Of a stretch of 64,000 nt of DNA, positions 62,601 through 64,000 are shown in pieces. The notes beneath the pieces were generated by a model. The model was not told the origin of the DNA. It searched no databases and saw nothing but the letters and a program-made list of their open reading frames with translations. The position numbers and the translations under genes were made by a program. Positions within the stretch are counted from its first letter, which is position 1. The number at the start of each line of letters is the position of its first letter. Source of the stretch: Apostichopus japonicus (taxonomy: Eukaryota > Echinodermata > Holothuroidea > Aspidochirotida > Stichopodidae); NCBI RefSeq assembly GCF_037975245.1, contig NC_092576.1:40755611-40819610 (forward strand), read 5' to 3'.

Positions 62601-63757
62601 CTTCATGACAAGCATCTATAATACATAAGACAAAGATGATAGTTAGATGTGTCTCCCATGACTACACCTTCAGTAACCATGGAGATTATACATTATAAGA
62701 CTTGATCAAGTCTTCATGACAAGCATCTATAATACATAAGACAAGAAGATGATAGTTAGATGTGTCTCCCATGACTACACCTTCAGTAACCATGGAGATT
62801 ATACATTATAAGACTTGATCAAGTCTTCATGACAAGCATCTATAATACATAAGACAAAGATGATAGTTAGATGTGTCTCCCATGACTACACCTTCAGTAA
62901 CCATGGAGATTATACATTATAAGACTTGATCAAGTCTTCATGACAAGCATCTATAATACATAAGACAAGAAGATGATAGTTAGATGTGTCTTCCATGACT
63001 ACACCTTCAGTAACCATGGAGATTATACATTATAAGACTTGATCAAGTCTTCATGACAAGCATCTATAATACATAAGACAAGAAGATGATAGTTAGATGT
63101 GTCTCCCATGACTACACCTTCAGTAACCATGGAGATTATACATTATAAGACTTGATCAAGTCTTCATGACAAGCATCTATAATACATAAGACAAAGATGA
63201 TAGTTAGATGTGTCTCCCATGACTACACCTTCAGTAACCATGGAGATTATACATTATAAGACTTGATCAAGTCTTCATGACAAGCATCTATAATACATAA
63301 GACAAGAAGATGATAGTTAGATGTGTCTTCCATGACTACACCTTCAGTAACCATGGAGATTATACATTATAAGACTTGATCAAGTCTTCATGACAAGCAT
63401 CTATAATACATAAGACAAGAAGATGATAGTTAGATGTGTCTCCCATGACTACACCTTCAGTAACCATGGAGATTATACATTATAAGACTTGATCAAGTCT
63501 TCATGACAAGCATCTATAATACATAAGAGAACATGTCAGTTAGATTTGTTTCGCCATGACTACACCTTCAGTAACCATGGAGATTATACATTTTTAGACT
63601 TGATCAAGTCTTCATGACAAGCATCTATAATACATAAGACAAGATGTTAATTGGATTTGTTTCACCATTGCTACACCTTCAGTAACCATGGAGATTATAC
63701 ATTTTTTTTCCACAGACTCTCAAGGACAAGAAACAGCAGAAGAAAAAAGTCAAAAAG
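3830..63757 (+). CDS. ARHGAP35/ARHGAP5: p190RhoGAP orthologue, 25 exons, 3'-incomplete (overall gene)
   Basis: The joined exons encode 1,400 residues of a p190-family Rho GTPase-activating protein, which in animals turns off RhoA at the membrane and cytoskeleton downstream of Src kinases and adhesion. Seen in order: a Ras-like GTPase domain (residues 1 to about 235; P-loop GDLGVGKS at 24-31, TKCD at 194-197, ETSA at 220-223), four FF-like repeats (about 245-575), two pseudoGTPase domains (about 590-775 and 775-935), a tyrosine/proline-rich linker (about 935-1311) and lysine-rich stretches (about 1312-1400). Similarity to vertebrate p190 is strong, for example [27 protein letters not shown] and YSxKRKASL. 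The RhoGAP domain expected next is not in the window. All junctions are GT-AG and keep frame. The start has A at -3 and G at +4. Vertebrates have two paralogues; which one this corresponds to cannot be said. Confidence 0.96.
4518..4700. mobile_element. Palindromic MITE-like element in intron 1
   Basis: The two ends are inverted copies: TTTGTATTCTGACCGAGGAC on the left and GTCCTCGGTCTGAATG followed by TAATACAAA on the right. An internal hairpin, GTGATTTCTAAAGAATCAC, and repeated GTCCTC/GAATTC blocks add further symmetry. It has no coding capacity and is flanked by GT-rich microsatellite on both sides. It could be a non-autonomous DNA transposon or a local inverted duplication. No target-site duplication was identified. 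Confidence 0.5.
5239..5899 (+). CDS. ARHGAP35/ARHGAP5: p190RhoGAP exon 2: end of GTPase domain and FF repeat 1
   Basis: Residues 134-353 plus two bases. It contains the base-recognition motif TKCD (194-197) and ETSA (220-223), so the nucleotide-binding site looks intact. The helical FF1 region follows (about 245-345), including [18 protein letters not shown], which aligns with the FF1 tyrosine region of vertebrate p190. The acceptor is CTCCCCAG and the donor GGCAG|GTGAGA, phase 2. The 7.55-kb intron 2 begins with a tandem repeat containing copies of this donor. It also holds a small AT microsatellite (6,481-6,509), a 47-bp direct duplication (8,579-8,672), an ATT run (8,711-8,731), a 700-bp minisatellite, AT-rich repeats and a dispersed-repeat copy. 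The rest shows nothing recognised. Confidence 0.95.
5895..6262. repeat. Tandem duplication spanning the exon 2 donor site
   Basis: Units of roughly 170 bp, each made of two related halves, repeat the end of exon 2 and the start of the intron. The real junction GGCAG|GTGAGA is followed by similar GGCAG|GT words at 5999, 6071, 6168 and 6240, each followed by AxACAAGGC-like sequence. GGGGGCGGTGTT and TCTAGGAATTATT blocks repeat in between. Use of any downstream copy would add an immediate in-frame TGA after the Arg codon. Confidence 0.85.
9512..10215. repeat. Minisatellite rich in CACACATTGCACA / CACACATTGTACA
   Basis: About 700 bp of short imperfect repeats built from CACACATTG, TACAGAAG and CACAGG words. 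Open frames in several frames on both strands (Cys/Val-rich on the minus strand, His/Thr-rich on the plus) come from the lack of stops in the unit and are not genes. Confidence 0.93.
11066..11130. repeat. Short tandem repeat GTAGGATCCGG(TTTCCT/CCAAAT)
   Basis: Three to four copies of a 16-22 bp unit containing TAGGATCCGG. No further function is visible. Confidence 0.75.
11938..12060. repeat. AT-rich tandem repeat (ATCTTATATAATAT units)
   Basis: A short array of TATAAT/CTTATATAATAT words of variable spacing. Low complexity. Confidence 0.75.
12120..12230 (+). repeat. Dispersed repeat, copy 2 (GATCCTAGCAGGATC family)
   Basis: It shares about 110 bp with the inverted copy near 23,850: ACTGTTAGCAAACTGC, then AGAGCCT, GAGAATGTGT, AAGTAAGTTGGCCTGACG and GATCCTAGCAGGATCTTCTT. 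The copy in the first kilobase shares only the right half. Confidence 0.75.
12330..12519. repeat. TA / TAGATA microsatellite
   Basis: About 190 bp of alternating TA interrupted by TAGATA units. Confidence 0.95.
13450..13659 (+). CDS. ARHGAP35/ARHGAP5: p190RhoGAP exon 3: FF repeat 2
   Basis: Completes Arg354 and encodes residues to 423. The block [17 protein letters not shown] aligns with the second FF repeat of vertebrate p190 (PEFLKWFVVLEETPWD). The acceptor is TTTTGTCCCAG; the donor AG|GTACAG, phase 2, was chosen because it joins in frame to exon 4, whereas the open frame otherwise runs into CCCTCC repeats. Intron 3 (609 bp) is mostly that pyrimidine-rich repeat. Confidence 0.93.
13690..14075. 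repeat. Pyrimidine-rich tandem repeat (CCCTCCCTCAAT)
   Basis: Imperfect CCCTCC/CTCAATC repeats covering most of intron 3. The apparent Ser/Pro-rich continuation of the exon 3 frame here is not protein. Confidence 0.9.
14269..14562 (+). CDS. ARHGAP35/ARHGAP5: p190RhoGAP exon 4: FF repeat 3 and start of FF repeat 4
   Basis: Completes Ser424 and encodes residues to 521. [20 protein letters not shown] aligns with the vertebrate [21 protein letters not shown] stretch. The acceptor is CCTTCTCAG and the donor AG|GTGAGG, phase 2. Intron 4 (1,243 bp) consists mainly of a 26-bp minisatellite. Confidence 0.94.
14793..15712. repeat. Minisatellite, ~26-27-bp unit TGTGAGACTGGTCTGGGATC
   Basis: About 34 tandem copies of a unit that continues with AGCCTAAG or AGCCTTAAG. 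Blocks of units recur in the same order, for example a GACCTGTCTGGGATCAGC / GATGGGAT series occurs twice, indicating duplication of multi-unit segments. Confidence 0.95.
15806..15964 (+). CDS. ARHGAP35/ARHGAP5: p190RhoGAP exon 5: FF repeat 4
   Basis: Completes Arg522 and encodes residues to 574. [14 protein letters not shown] corresponds to the vertebrate ALILKHIHFVYHP stretch at the end of the FF region. The acceptor is AACCTCTCAG. The donor CAAAA|GTAATC is weak but gives the right phase (2). Intron 5 (625 bp) contains a SINE. Confidence 0.9.
16303..16545 (-). mobile_element. tRNA-derived SINE, copy 1
   Basis: On the minus strand the element starts with a tRNA-like head with an A-box-like TAGCTCAGTGGTTAACGCC and a B-box-like GAGTTTGAGTCACTCC. 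An unrelated body of about 150 bp follows, and a tail of ATAC units ends it. A second copy in the same orientation lies at 61,228-61,471. In this copy the B box is mutated (GTTTGAGTC rather than GTTCGAGTC), suggesting age. No clear target-site duplication was seen. Confidence 0.85.
16590..16698 (+). CDS. ARHGAP35/ARHGAP5: p190RhoGAP exon 6: start of pseudoGTPase domain 1
   Basis: Completes Lys575 and encodes residues to 611. [20 protein letters not shown] aligns with vertebrate INLVILGKDGLARELA. The position of a P-loop is occupied by GEDGLAEE, without the GKS/T of an active GTPase, as in the known pG1 domain. The acceptor has a poor pyrimidine tract (CGTCAACAG), but phase and homology support it. 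The donor is AAG|GTAGGT, phase 0. Intron 6 (808 bp) is G-rich with no repeat or gene recognised. Confidence 0.9.
17507..17627 (+). CDS. ARHGAP35/ARHGAP5: p190RhoGAP exon 7: pseudoGTPase domain 1, middle
   Basis: Residues 612-651 plus one base. The sequence resembles the vertebrate segment after EIRALC, with [10 protein letters not shown] matching DGKMYELSLR. The acceptor is TATCTTGACAG and the donor CAAG|GTAAGG, phase 1. Intron 7 (4.6 kb) is half filled by the 53-bp minisatellite. The rest is AT-rich with a 13-bp repeat and a TGACCTT run near its end. Confidence 0.92.
18099..20496. repeat. Minisatellite, 53-bp unit, ~45 copies
   Basis: The unit contains TTACATACTACAGAGCCAAC and ATTATTATGTATTTA. 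Two main variants (AGCCATTCCACCATACACATT and AACCATTCTGCCCTATACCTT) alternate over long stretches, a 106-bp higher-order repeat. The unit has no TAA, TAG or TGA and its length is not a multiple of three, so all three forward frames stay open for most of 2.4 kb. These long open frames are not genes. Confidence 0.97.
21708..21818. repeat. Short tandem repeat, 13-bp unit AACTAGTAGAGTT
   Basis: Eight copies, alternating GAGTT and GAGCT endings. The core AACTAGT overlaps a palindrome (ACTAGT). Confidence 0.9.
22158..22221. repeat. TGACCTT repeat forming the exon 8 acceptor tract
   Basis: Tandem TTTGACCTTTGACC words interrupted by TTTTTC, ending 14 bases before the exon 8 acceptor AG and so overlapping its pyrimidine-rich region. 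Reverse-complemented, the words read AGGTCAAAGGTCA, the consensus of a nuclear-receptor DR1 element. Confidence 0.85.
22236..22437 (+). CDS. ARHGAP35/ARHGAP5: p190RhoGAP exon 8: pseudoGTPase domain 1, later part
   Basis: Completes Gly652 and encodes residues to 718. [20 protein letters not shown] matches vertebrate [20 protein letters not shown], and [10 protein letters not shown] matches LPLTLILVNKRGD. The donor AAGAG|GTGCGT, phase 2, was chosen by frame continuity to exon 9. Intron 8 (3.3 kb) is AT-rich with T-runs, a dispersed-repeat copy and a 42-bp minisatellite. Confidence 0.94.
23790..23912 (-). repeat. Dispersed repeat, copy 3 (inverted)
   Basis: Reverse complement of the 12,120-12,230 copy, reading GAAGATCCTGCTAGGATCGA on this strand, then ACACATTCTC, AGGCTCTTTAGTGG and GCAGTTTGCTAACAGT. 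Confidence 0.75.
24783..25290. repeat. Minisatellite, 42-bp unit
   Basis: About 12 copies built from TCTTTCTACCAGTGAACCTG and TAGCAGTGAATCAGG. The two halves (AGTGAACCTG.. and AGTGAATCAGG..) are themselves related, so it is a 21-bp repeat in dimer form. Because 42 is a multiple of three, the open frames give a regular 14-residue repeat. There is no splice or start context to suggest a protein. Confidence 0.92.
25762..25926 (+). CDS. ARHGAP35/ARHGAP5: p190RhoGAP exon 9: end of pseudoGTPase domain 1
   Basis: Completes Arg719 and encodes residues to 773. [15 protein letters not shown] resembles vertebrate NINEKQISQVLKGLL. The acceptor is TATCGCAG and the donor AAA|GTAAGT, phase 2. Intron 9 (575 bp) is G-rich at its start and TTTATT-rich at its end, with no gene. 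Confidence 0.94.
26502..26759 (+). CDS. ARHGAP35/ARHGAP5: p190RhoGAP exon 10: pseudoGTPase domain 2, first part
   Basis: Completes Lys774 and encodes residues to 859. [11 protein letters not shown] aligns with vertebrate LRIVMCLMCGDPF and [14 protein letters not shown] with FYSAKRKASLAMLR. A nucleotide-binding P-loop is absent, as in the known pG2 domain. The donor is CAA|GTAAGT, phase 2. Intron 10 (1,723 bp) has no recognised element until the triplicated acceptor segment at its end. Confidence 0.96.
28226..28482. repeat. Triplicated segment containing the exon 11 acceptor region
   Basis: GAATATTTCATATGTATCTT followed by AATCGATATGATTTTTTTGACTAA occurs three times. Copies 1 and 2 are each followed by a T-rich tract and TTTTTTTTCCAG at 28,319 and 28,408; copy 3 leads to the T-tract and CTCAG of exon 11. 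Two decoy acceptors therefore lie just upstream of the real one. TTTATT and TTAATTAA microsatellites separate the copies. Confidence 0.88.
28483..28649 (+). CDS. ARHGAP35/ARHGAP5: p190RhoGAP exon 11: pseudoGTPase domain 2, later part
   Basis: Completes Lys860 and encodes residues to 915. [19 protein letters not shown] parallels vertebrate AFLCEVQDIIPIQLVALTD. The donor is CAAA|GTGAGT, phase 1. Intron 11 (696 bp) has small AT-rich repeats near 28,936 and 29,167 but no other element. Confidence 0.93.
28936..28987. repeat. Short tandem repeat, 15-bp unit GGTAGCATTTTAGGT
   Basis: Three to four copies, the last diverged (GATAGCATTT). Confidence 0.85.
29167..29243. repeat. Short tandem repeat CCCTTTAACATATTT
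   Basis: Five imperfect copies, 14-18 bp apart. Confidence 0.8.
29346..29484 (+). CDS. ARHGAP35/ARHGAP5: p190RhoGAP exon 12: start of linker
   Basis: Completes codon 916 and encodes residues to 961. [20 protein letters not shown] marks the end of the pseudoGTPase region (vertebrate FHPFFKDVVEKKNIIEA), and [11 protein letters not shown] opens the linker with SP/TP sites. The acceptor is a tandem TCCAGCAG, so use of the second AG drops three bases (Thr-Val becomes Met). The donor is CTGA|GTGAGT, phase 2. Intron 12 (778 bp) is mostly a tandem repeat. Confidence 0.92.
29498..30025. repeat. Minisatellite (GAAGATATGCTAGGAAGACC family)
   Basis: Eight copies of a 50-70-bp unit with AGAAATGGTCACCT, GGCCTAATGAGAGG and GGTCAGGGGTGGCTGTAA. 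It starts 14 bases inside the intron. Confidence 0.9.
30263..30279 (+). CDS. ARHGAP35/ARHGAP5: p190RhoGAP exon 13: 17-nt microexon
   Basis: Encodes the acidic DDDNSD together with flanking bases. It is supported by a strong acceptor (TCTCTTTTTCAG), a GATG|GTGAGC donor, and the fact that it is needed to convert phase 2 (exon 12) to phase 1 (exon 14). A serine/acidic stretch occurs at a similar place in vertebrate p190. Intron 13 (1.7 kb) has an imperfect ~55-bp repeat and AT microsatellites. Confidence 0.82.
30306..30735. repeat. Imperfect tandem repeat, ~55 bp (GCCATGGATACC..CATACTCTTTAAC)
   Basis: Seven or eight diverged copies of a unit with TTGCCATGGATAC, GCATCATACTCTTTAAC and ATCAGTGTT. 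Confidence 0.8.
31298..31403. repeat. Two TA microsatellites
   Basis: Two blocks of alternating TA separated by about 34 bp that include an A-run. Confidence 0.93.
32012..32152 (+). CDS. ARHGAP35/ARHGAP5: p190RhoGAP exon 14: proline-rich linker, SH3-ligand-like
   Basis: Residues 968-1014; 141 nt, phase 1 at both ends. It begins [12 protein letters not shown], a candidate SH3 ligand. The acceptor CCCAGTCAG was chosen because the nearer TTAG and CCCAG alternatives break the frame; an ACTAAC branch-like word lies about 17 bases upstream. The donor is AAAG|GTATAT. Intron 14 (2.1 kb) is AT-rich and holds nothing recognised. Confidence 0.85.
34253..34327 (+). CDS. ARHGAP35/ARHGAP5: p190RhoGAP exon 15: linker with YDEV motif
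   Basis: Residues 1015-1039; 75 nt, phase 1-1. It contains [12 protein letters not shown], a plausible tyrosine-phosphorylation site. The acceptor is CTGATTTCCAG and the donor GAAG|GTAAGC. Intron 15 (2.4 kb) holds two C-rich repeat zones and G/C runs. Confidence 0.88.
34345..34590. repeat. C-rich CCTCCC/CCCACC low-complexity repeat
   Basis: Imperfect CCTCCCC and CTCCCACCT words; the Pro/Ser-rich frames here are artefacts. Confidence 0.85.
35925..36375. repeat. Tandem repeat of CCCACCCTACCCTATC
   Basis: Around 25 imperfect copies of a 15-20-bp unit (CATCCCACCCTACCCTAT, CTGTCCCACC, TTTTCCACCATCCC). The open frames are repeat artefacts. Confidence 0.9.
36715..36831 (+). CDS. ARHGAP35/ARHGAP5: p190RhoGAP exon 16: linker with YAQI motif
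   Basis: Residues 1040-1078; 117 nt, phase 1-1. It contains [13 protein letters not shown] and PTRPPVDPW. The acceptor is ATTTGCAAG and the donor AAAG|GTATTT. Intron 16 (1.9 kb) has C-, G- and T-runs but no structured repeat or gene. Confidence 0.86.
38778..38900 (+). CDS. ARHGAP35/ARHGAP5: p190RhoGAP exon 17: linker with YDEP motif
   Basis: Residues 1079-1119; 123 nt, phase 1-1. It contains a basic stretch (APRRVNSF) and NYDEPVHK, a YxxP site of the kind bound by Crk-type SH2 domains. The acceptor has a pyrimidine tract separated from the AG by an A-run. The donor is GAAG|GTAAAG. Intron 17 (2.6 kb) holds a MITE and an ~87-bp tandem repeat. Confidence 0.87.
38950..39246 (+). mobile_element. 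MITE with CCAGTTGGGACAATTTT terminal inverted repeats, copy 1
   Basis: The left end CCAGTTGGGACAATTTT is mirrored at the right end by AAAATTGTCCCAACTGG. The ~300-bp element has no coding capacity. The same interior (AATGCTATTACC, AGTTCCTAACC, GAGTGCT, CAGGACATGACACTACAGTA) occurs inverted at 59,903-60,150. This is the structure of a non-autonomous DNA transposon. The superfamily was not determined. Confidence 0.85.
40640..41190. repeat. Tandem repeat, ~87-bp unit
   Basis: Six to seven copies with GTTAGTGTTATGG, TTAACTTCTTAGCCTA, GAAGCACAGCTGATG and TAGCCTGGCCTAGCC. Diverged material of the same kind extends left to about 40,430. Confidence 0.9.
41466..41522 (+). CDS. ARHGAP35/ARHGAP5: p190RhoGAP exon 18: linker with YEDIY motif (alternative donor downstream)
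   Basis: Residues 1120-1138; 57 nt, phase 1-1. It encodes [19 protein letters not shown]. The acceptor is TTTTCACAG and the donor GTTG|GTGAGC. The frame stays open for another 57 nt to a second donor, GATG|GTATAT, at 41,580, also phase 1. That longer form adds [10 protein letters not shown] and an acidic Thr-rich tail, so the exon may end at 41,522, 41,579 or both. Intron 18 is about 500 bp, with an A-run and no gene. Confidence 0.82.
42057..42095 (+). CDS. ARHGAP35/ARHGAP5: p190RhoGAP exon 19: 39-nt small exon
   Basis: Residues 1139-1151 ([13 protein letters not shown] with the split codon); phase 1-1. The acceptor is TTTCATTTCCAG and the donor CTAG|GTATGT. Homology gives no help at this length, so it rests on splice sites and phase. 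Intron 19 (7 kb) is AT-rich, with a 16-bp repeat and a 2.2-kb minisatellite; the rest holds nothing recognised. Confidence 0.7.
   Translation, partial: TPSPACMMEILY
42925..43012 (+). repeat. Detached single copy of the 45-47 kb minisatellite unit
   Basis: CACATTACAACAGTAGCTGT, AGGTCAGAGGTCAACAC and GGAAGCTAG match the large array that starts about 2 kb downstream. Confidence 0.85.
43828..43922. repeat. Short tandem repeat CTGCTGTAACAATAGA
   Basis: Six copies of a 16-bp unit with AATAAA/AATAGA variants. Confidence 0.92.
45062..47240 (+). repeat. Minisatellite, ~123-126-bp unit containing a DR1 element
   Basis: About 17 units, each with GGAAGCTAGGTCACAATGGG, AGTTAAGCAGTTAGGTC, GCACATTAC(A/T)ACAGTAGC, AGGTCAGAGGTCA and CAAGGCAGCACAATGGC. 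Some units lack the middle section and are shorter. The first 150 bp and last 150 bp are partial or decayed. The open frames here are repeat artefacts. Confidence 0.95.
49130..49201 (+). CDS. ARHGAP35/ARHGAP5: p190RhoGAP exon 20: linker with polyproline
   Basis: Residues 1152-1175; 72 nt, phase 1-1. It encodes [20 protein letters not shown]. The acceptor is AATTTTTTTCAG and the donor AGTG|GTAACT. Intron 20 (1.86 kb) is mostly the 21-bp minisatellite. Confidence 0.88.
49378..50850. repeat. Minisatellite, 21-bp unit (CAGTTGACCTTACTATTGT)
   Basis: About 70 nearly perfect head-to-tail copies. Variation is limited to a few positions (TTGACCTTAC or TTGACCTCAC, TATTGTC or TATGGTC), and blocks of variants repeat in the same order, suggesting recent expansion. 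Open frames on both strands (heptad TVDLTIV forward, STVTIVR reverse) follow from the 21-bp period and are not genes. Confidence 0.97.
51057..51244 (+). CDS. ARHGAP35/ARHGAP5: p190RhoGAP exon 21: Tyr/Pro-rich linker
   Basis: Residues 1176-1238. It contains [23 protein letters not shown] (a YxxP site) and the basic proline-rich end KPPVKPRPR, which resembles VPPPVKPKPP of vertebrate p190. The acceptor is CTTCCCCTAG and the donor CAGG|GTAAGT, phase 0. Intron 21 (4.9 kb) starts with tandem copies of this donor region and also holds arrays of 24-bp, ~40-bp and 15-bp units. The 52.8-54.9 kb and 55.6-56.1 kb parts are AT-rich with nothing recognised. Confidence 0.93.
51228..51800 (+). repeat. Tandem repeat containing copies of the exon 21 donor
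   Basis: The real junction CCAAGACCCAGG|GTAAGT is followed by similar junctions with GT at 51,349, 51,467, 51,573, 51,693 and 51,783. Between them are repeated GGAAGGTGAGTCTGATA, ATCCTGAAAAACAGTCATG and C-run segments. Unit lengths range from about 90 to 120 bp. Degenerate copies (GTGAAACCAAGACCGAGG, GTGAAGCTGAGACCCAAGG) continue to about 51,990. Confidence 0.92.
52060..52335. repeat. Minisatellite, 24-bp unit (CATGTAGGTTTATTACATTC)
   Basis: About 11 copies with TTTCATT/TACATT variants and one 27-bp unit. Confidence 0.92.
52480..52735. repeat. Tandem repeat, ~39-bp unit (TATTGTTCTTAATGCATTGT)
   Basis: Six to seven copies, each with TTATCATATATTGTTCAGG. Confidence 0.88.
54995..55530 (+). repeat. 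Minisatellite, 15-bp unit GAACATGTTTCTTTA
   Basis: About 35 copies with CTTTA or CTTCA spacers. GAACATGTTT fits the p53-family half-site consensus RRRCWWGYYY. Because the unit is 15 bp, open frames on both strands show 5-residue repeats, which are artefacts. Confidence 0.95.
56189..56407 (+). CDS. ARHGAP35/ARHGAP5: p190RhoGAP exon 22: tandem YxxPxD SH2-docking motifs
   Basis: Residues 1239-1311, phase 0 at both ends. It carries GYAQPHDAV (Tyr1280) and VYAQPADAL (Tyr1300), aligning with DYAEPMDAV (Tyr1087) and IYSVPHDS (Tyr1105) of vertebrate p190, which when phosphorylated bind the SH2 domains of p120RasGAP. The acceptor is GATTCCTCAG and the donor GGCCAG|GTGAGA. Intron 22 (2.4 kb) opens with a 32-bp donor duplication, followed by a 2-kb CT-rich array. 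Confidence 0.95.
56404..56465 (+). repeat. 32-bp tandem duplication of the exon 22 donor
   Basis: CCAGGTGAGAAAGTCATTTA occurs twice, 32 bp apart, so a second complete donor (GCCAG|GTGAGA) lies at 56,440. Using it would add 32 nt and shift the frame. Confidence 0.93.
56596..58545. repeat. CT-rich minisatellite (CTCACCCTTCACCAACCCTC)
   Basis: About 2 kb made of an 18-bp-type unit with TCTTCTCCCCTTTACTAGCC variants in higher-order blocks of about 100 bp. One strand is almost pure pyrimidine apart from the ACC/AAC words. No gene. Confidence 0.96.
58815..58980 (+). CDS. ARHGAP35/ARHGAP5: p190RhoGAP exon 23: lysine-rich region
   Basis: Residues 1312-1366. It contains a strongly basic stretch ([15 protein letters not shown]), corresponding in position to the polybasic region that precedes the RhoGAP domain in vertebrate p190 and can bind acidic lipids. 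A nuclear-localisation role is also possible. It ends [10 protein letters not shown]. The acceptor is CTCACACAG and the donor ATAG|GTATGA, phase 1. Intron 23 (1.9 kb) is repeats throughout. Confidence 0.92.
58984..59900 (+). repeat. Minisatellite, ~60-bp unit with ATGAATATTCAT palindrome
   Basis: About 13 copies of AGCTTATGAATATTCATGAT, CAAATAAACCATGCCAGCC and AGTAATGGTTACCATGTTAG. Some units also carry AAGTTCAATGAAAGTACACT. The array begins at the exon 23 donor. Confidence 0.94.
59903..60150 (-). mobile_element. MITE copy 2 (inverted relative to copy 1)
   Basis: The ends read GAGTCGGGACAACTTTGTC and AAATTGTCCCAACTGG, and the interior is the reverse complement of the 38.9-kb copy. It is shorter and more diverged at its left end. 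Tandem duplicates of its interior follow directly. Confidence 0.8.
60151..60640. repeat. Tandem repeat derived from the MITE interior
   Basis: Five or six copies of GGTTAGGAACTGTTCATACT, GTCAGTACGAGTGCTTTGAA and AGGACAGTATAGAGTGG, all of which occur once in the adjoining MITE. Confidence 0.88.
60906..60964 (+). CDS. ARHGAP35/ARHGAP5: p190RhoGAP exon 24: short linker
   Basis: Completes Gly1367 and encodes residues to 1386 ([20 protein letters not shown]). The acceptor is ATTTATTTTGCAG and the donor CCT|GTAAGA, phase 0. It rests on splice sites and on fitting phase 1 to phase 0. Intron 24 (2.75 kb) holds a SINE and a 113-bp minisatellite. Confidence 0.85.
61228..61471 (-). mobile_element. tRNA-derived SINE, copy 2
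   Basis: On the minus strand: GGAGTGTTAGCTCAGTGGTT at the head (A box TAGCTCAGTGG), a B box GGTTCGAGTCACTCC, then the same body as copy 1 (TTATCAAAGC.. on the plus strand) and an ATAC-type tail. The B box is intact here, so this is the better-preserved copy. Confidence 0.88.
61787..63707. repeat. Minisatellite, ~113-bp unit with an 18-bp palindrome
   Basis: About 17 copies containing AAGACTTGATCAAGTCTT (a perfect palindrome), GACAAGCATCTATAATACAT, GTTAGATGTGTCTCCCATGA and CACCTTCAGTAACCATGGAG. Internal copies are almost identical, and a two-base indel (AAGAAGATG or AAAGATG) recurs in a pattern. The first and last copies are diverged. The array runs into the pyrimidine tract of exon 25. Confidence 0.96.
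63716..63757 (+). CDS. ARHGAP35/ARHGAP5: p190RhoGAP exon 25: lysine-rich, last exon in window
   Basis: Residues 1387-1400 ([14 protein letters not shown]); 42 nt, phase 0-0. The acceptor is ATTTTTTTTCCACAG and the donor AAG|GTGAAT. It continues the basic region before the RhoGAP domain. The remaining 243 bp are intron with no exon or repeat recognised. Confidence 0.85.
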
Positions 63758-64000
63758 GTGAATGCAGTTTTTCTCATTCTCATTCTCTTTATTTTTTTTA
63801 TATATTTTACAATTTAATTTAAAGTGGTTATATATTTTTTGGTGTCCCGAATGTGAAAACAATTGAGTCACTCCTATCGACCTTGCAAAATTGTGAGGGG
63901 TACCGCGGATTTCAAAGTCGGCAATGACTATAACGTGGACCGCAAAGTCGTTAATTACTCATATTACGGTTAGATTCATCCAACACGGCAACATACACAA

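Noticed and set aside
1-64000. CRISPR array, operon, phage or bacterial defence system
   Set aside because: Tandem arrays lack unique spacers, there are no prokaryotic genes, and the window is a spliced animal gene.

Overview
The window is animal nuclear DNA: long GT-AG introns, AT-rich non-coding sequence, many minisatellites, a tRNA-derived SINE and MITE-like elements. No bacterial, viral or organellar features were seen. The protein is clearly animal, but the species cannot be fixed from the sequence. The intron-rich structure and dense tandem repeats suggest a marine invertebrate (an echinoderm or similar animal is plausible), which is a low-confidence inference.

One gene on the + strand accounts for all convincing coding sequence: an orthologue of p190RhoGAP (vertebrate ARHGAP35/ARHGAP5). 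I assembled 25 coding exons by reading-frame and splice-site continuity. Together they make 4,200 nt, exactly 1,400 codons, with every junction in phase. In order they encode an N-terminal Ras-like GTPase domain (exons 1-2), four FF-type repeats (exons 2-5), two pseudoGTPase domains (exons 6-11), a long tyrosine- and proline-rich linker (exons 12-22) and lysine-rich segments (exons 23-25). The catalytic RhoGAP domain expected next is not in the window and should lie beyond 64,000.

Layout: 1-3182 is upstream sequence or a first intron, with simple repeats. 3183-3829 is a probable 5' UTR exon with short upstream ORFs. Exons 1-2 (3.8-5.9 kb) are followed by a 7.5-kb intron. Exons 3-12 lie at 13.4-29.5 kb, and introns 4 and 7 hold arrays of 26-bp and 53-bp units. 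Small linker exons 13-20 spread over 30-49 kb and exons 21-25 over 51-63.8 kb. Almost every intron contains a minisatellite, and the long open frames in those arrays are artefacts of repeats lacking stop codons.

Points most worth following up: tandem repeats at several exon-intron junctions that carry copies of the real splice sites (exons 2, 21, 22, 11); a run of seven small exons, all phase 1-1 and so skippable without frameshift; a conserved pair of YxxPxD motifs matching the p120RasGAP SH2 docking sites of vertebrate p190; and minisatellites whose unit contains a perfect nuclear-receptor DR1 element, a nuclear-receptor half-site, a p53-type half-site or an 18-bp palindrome. I found no evidence for an unknown multi-gene system.
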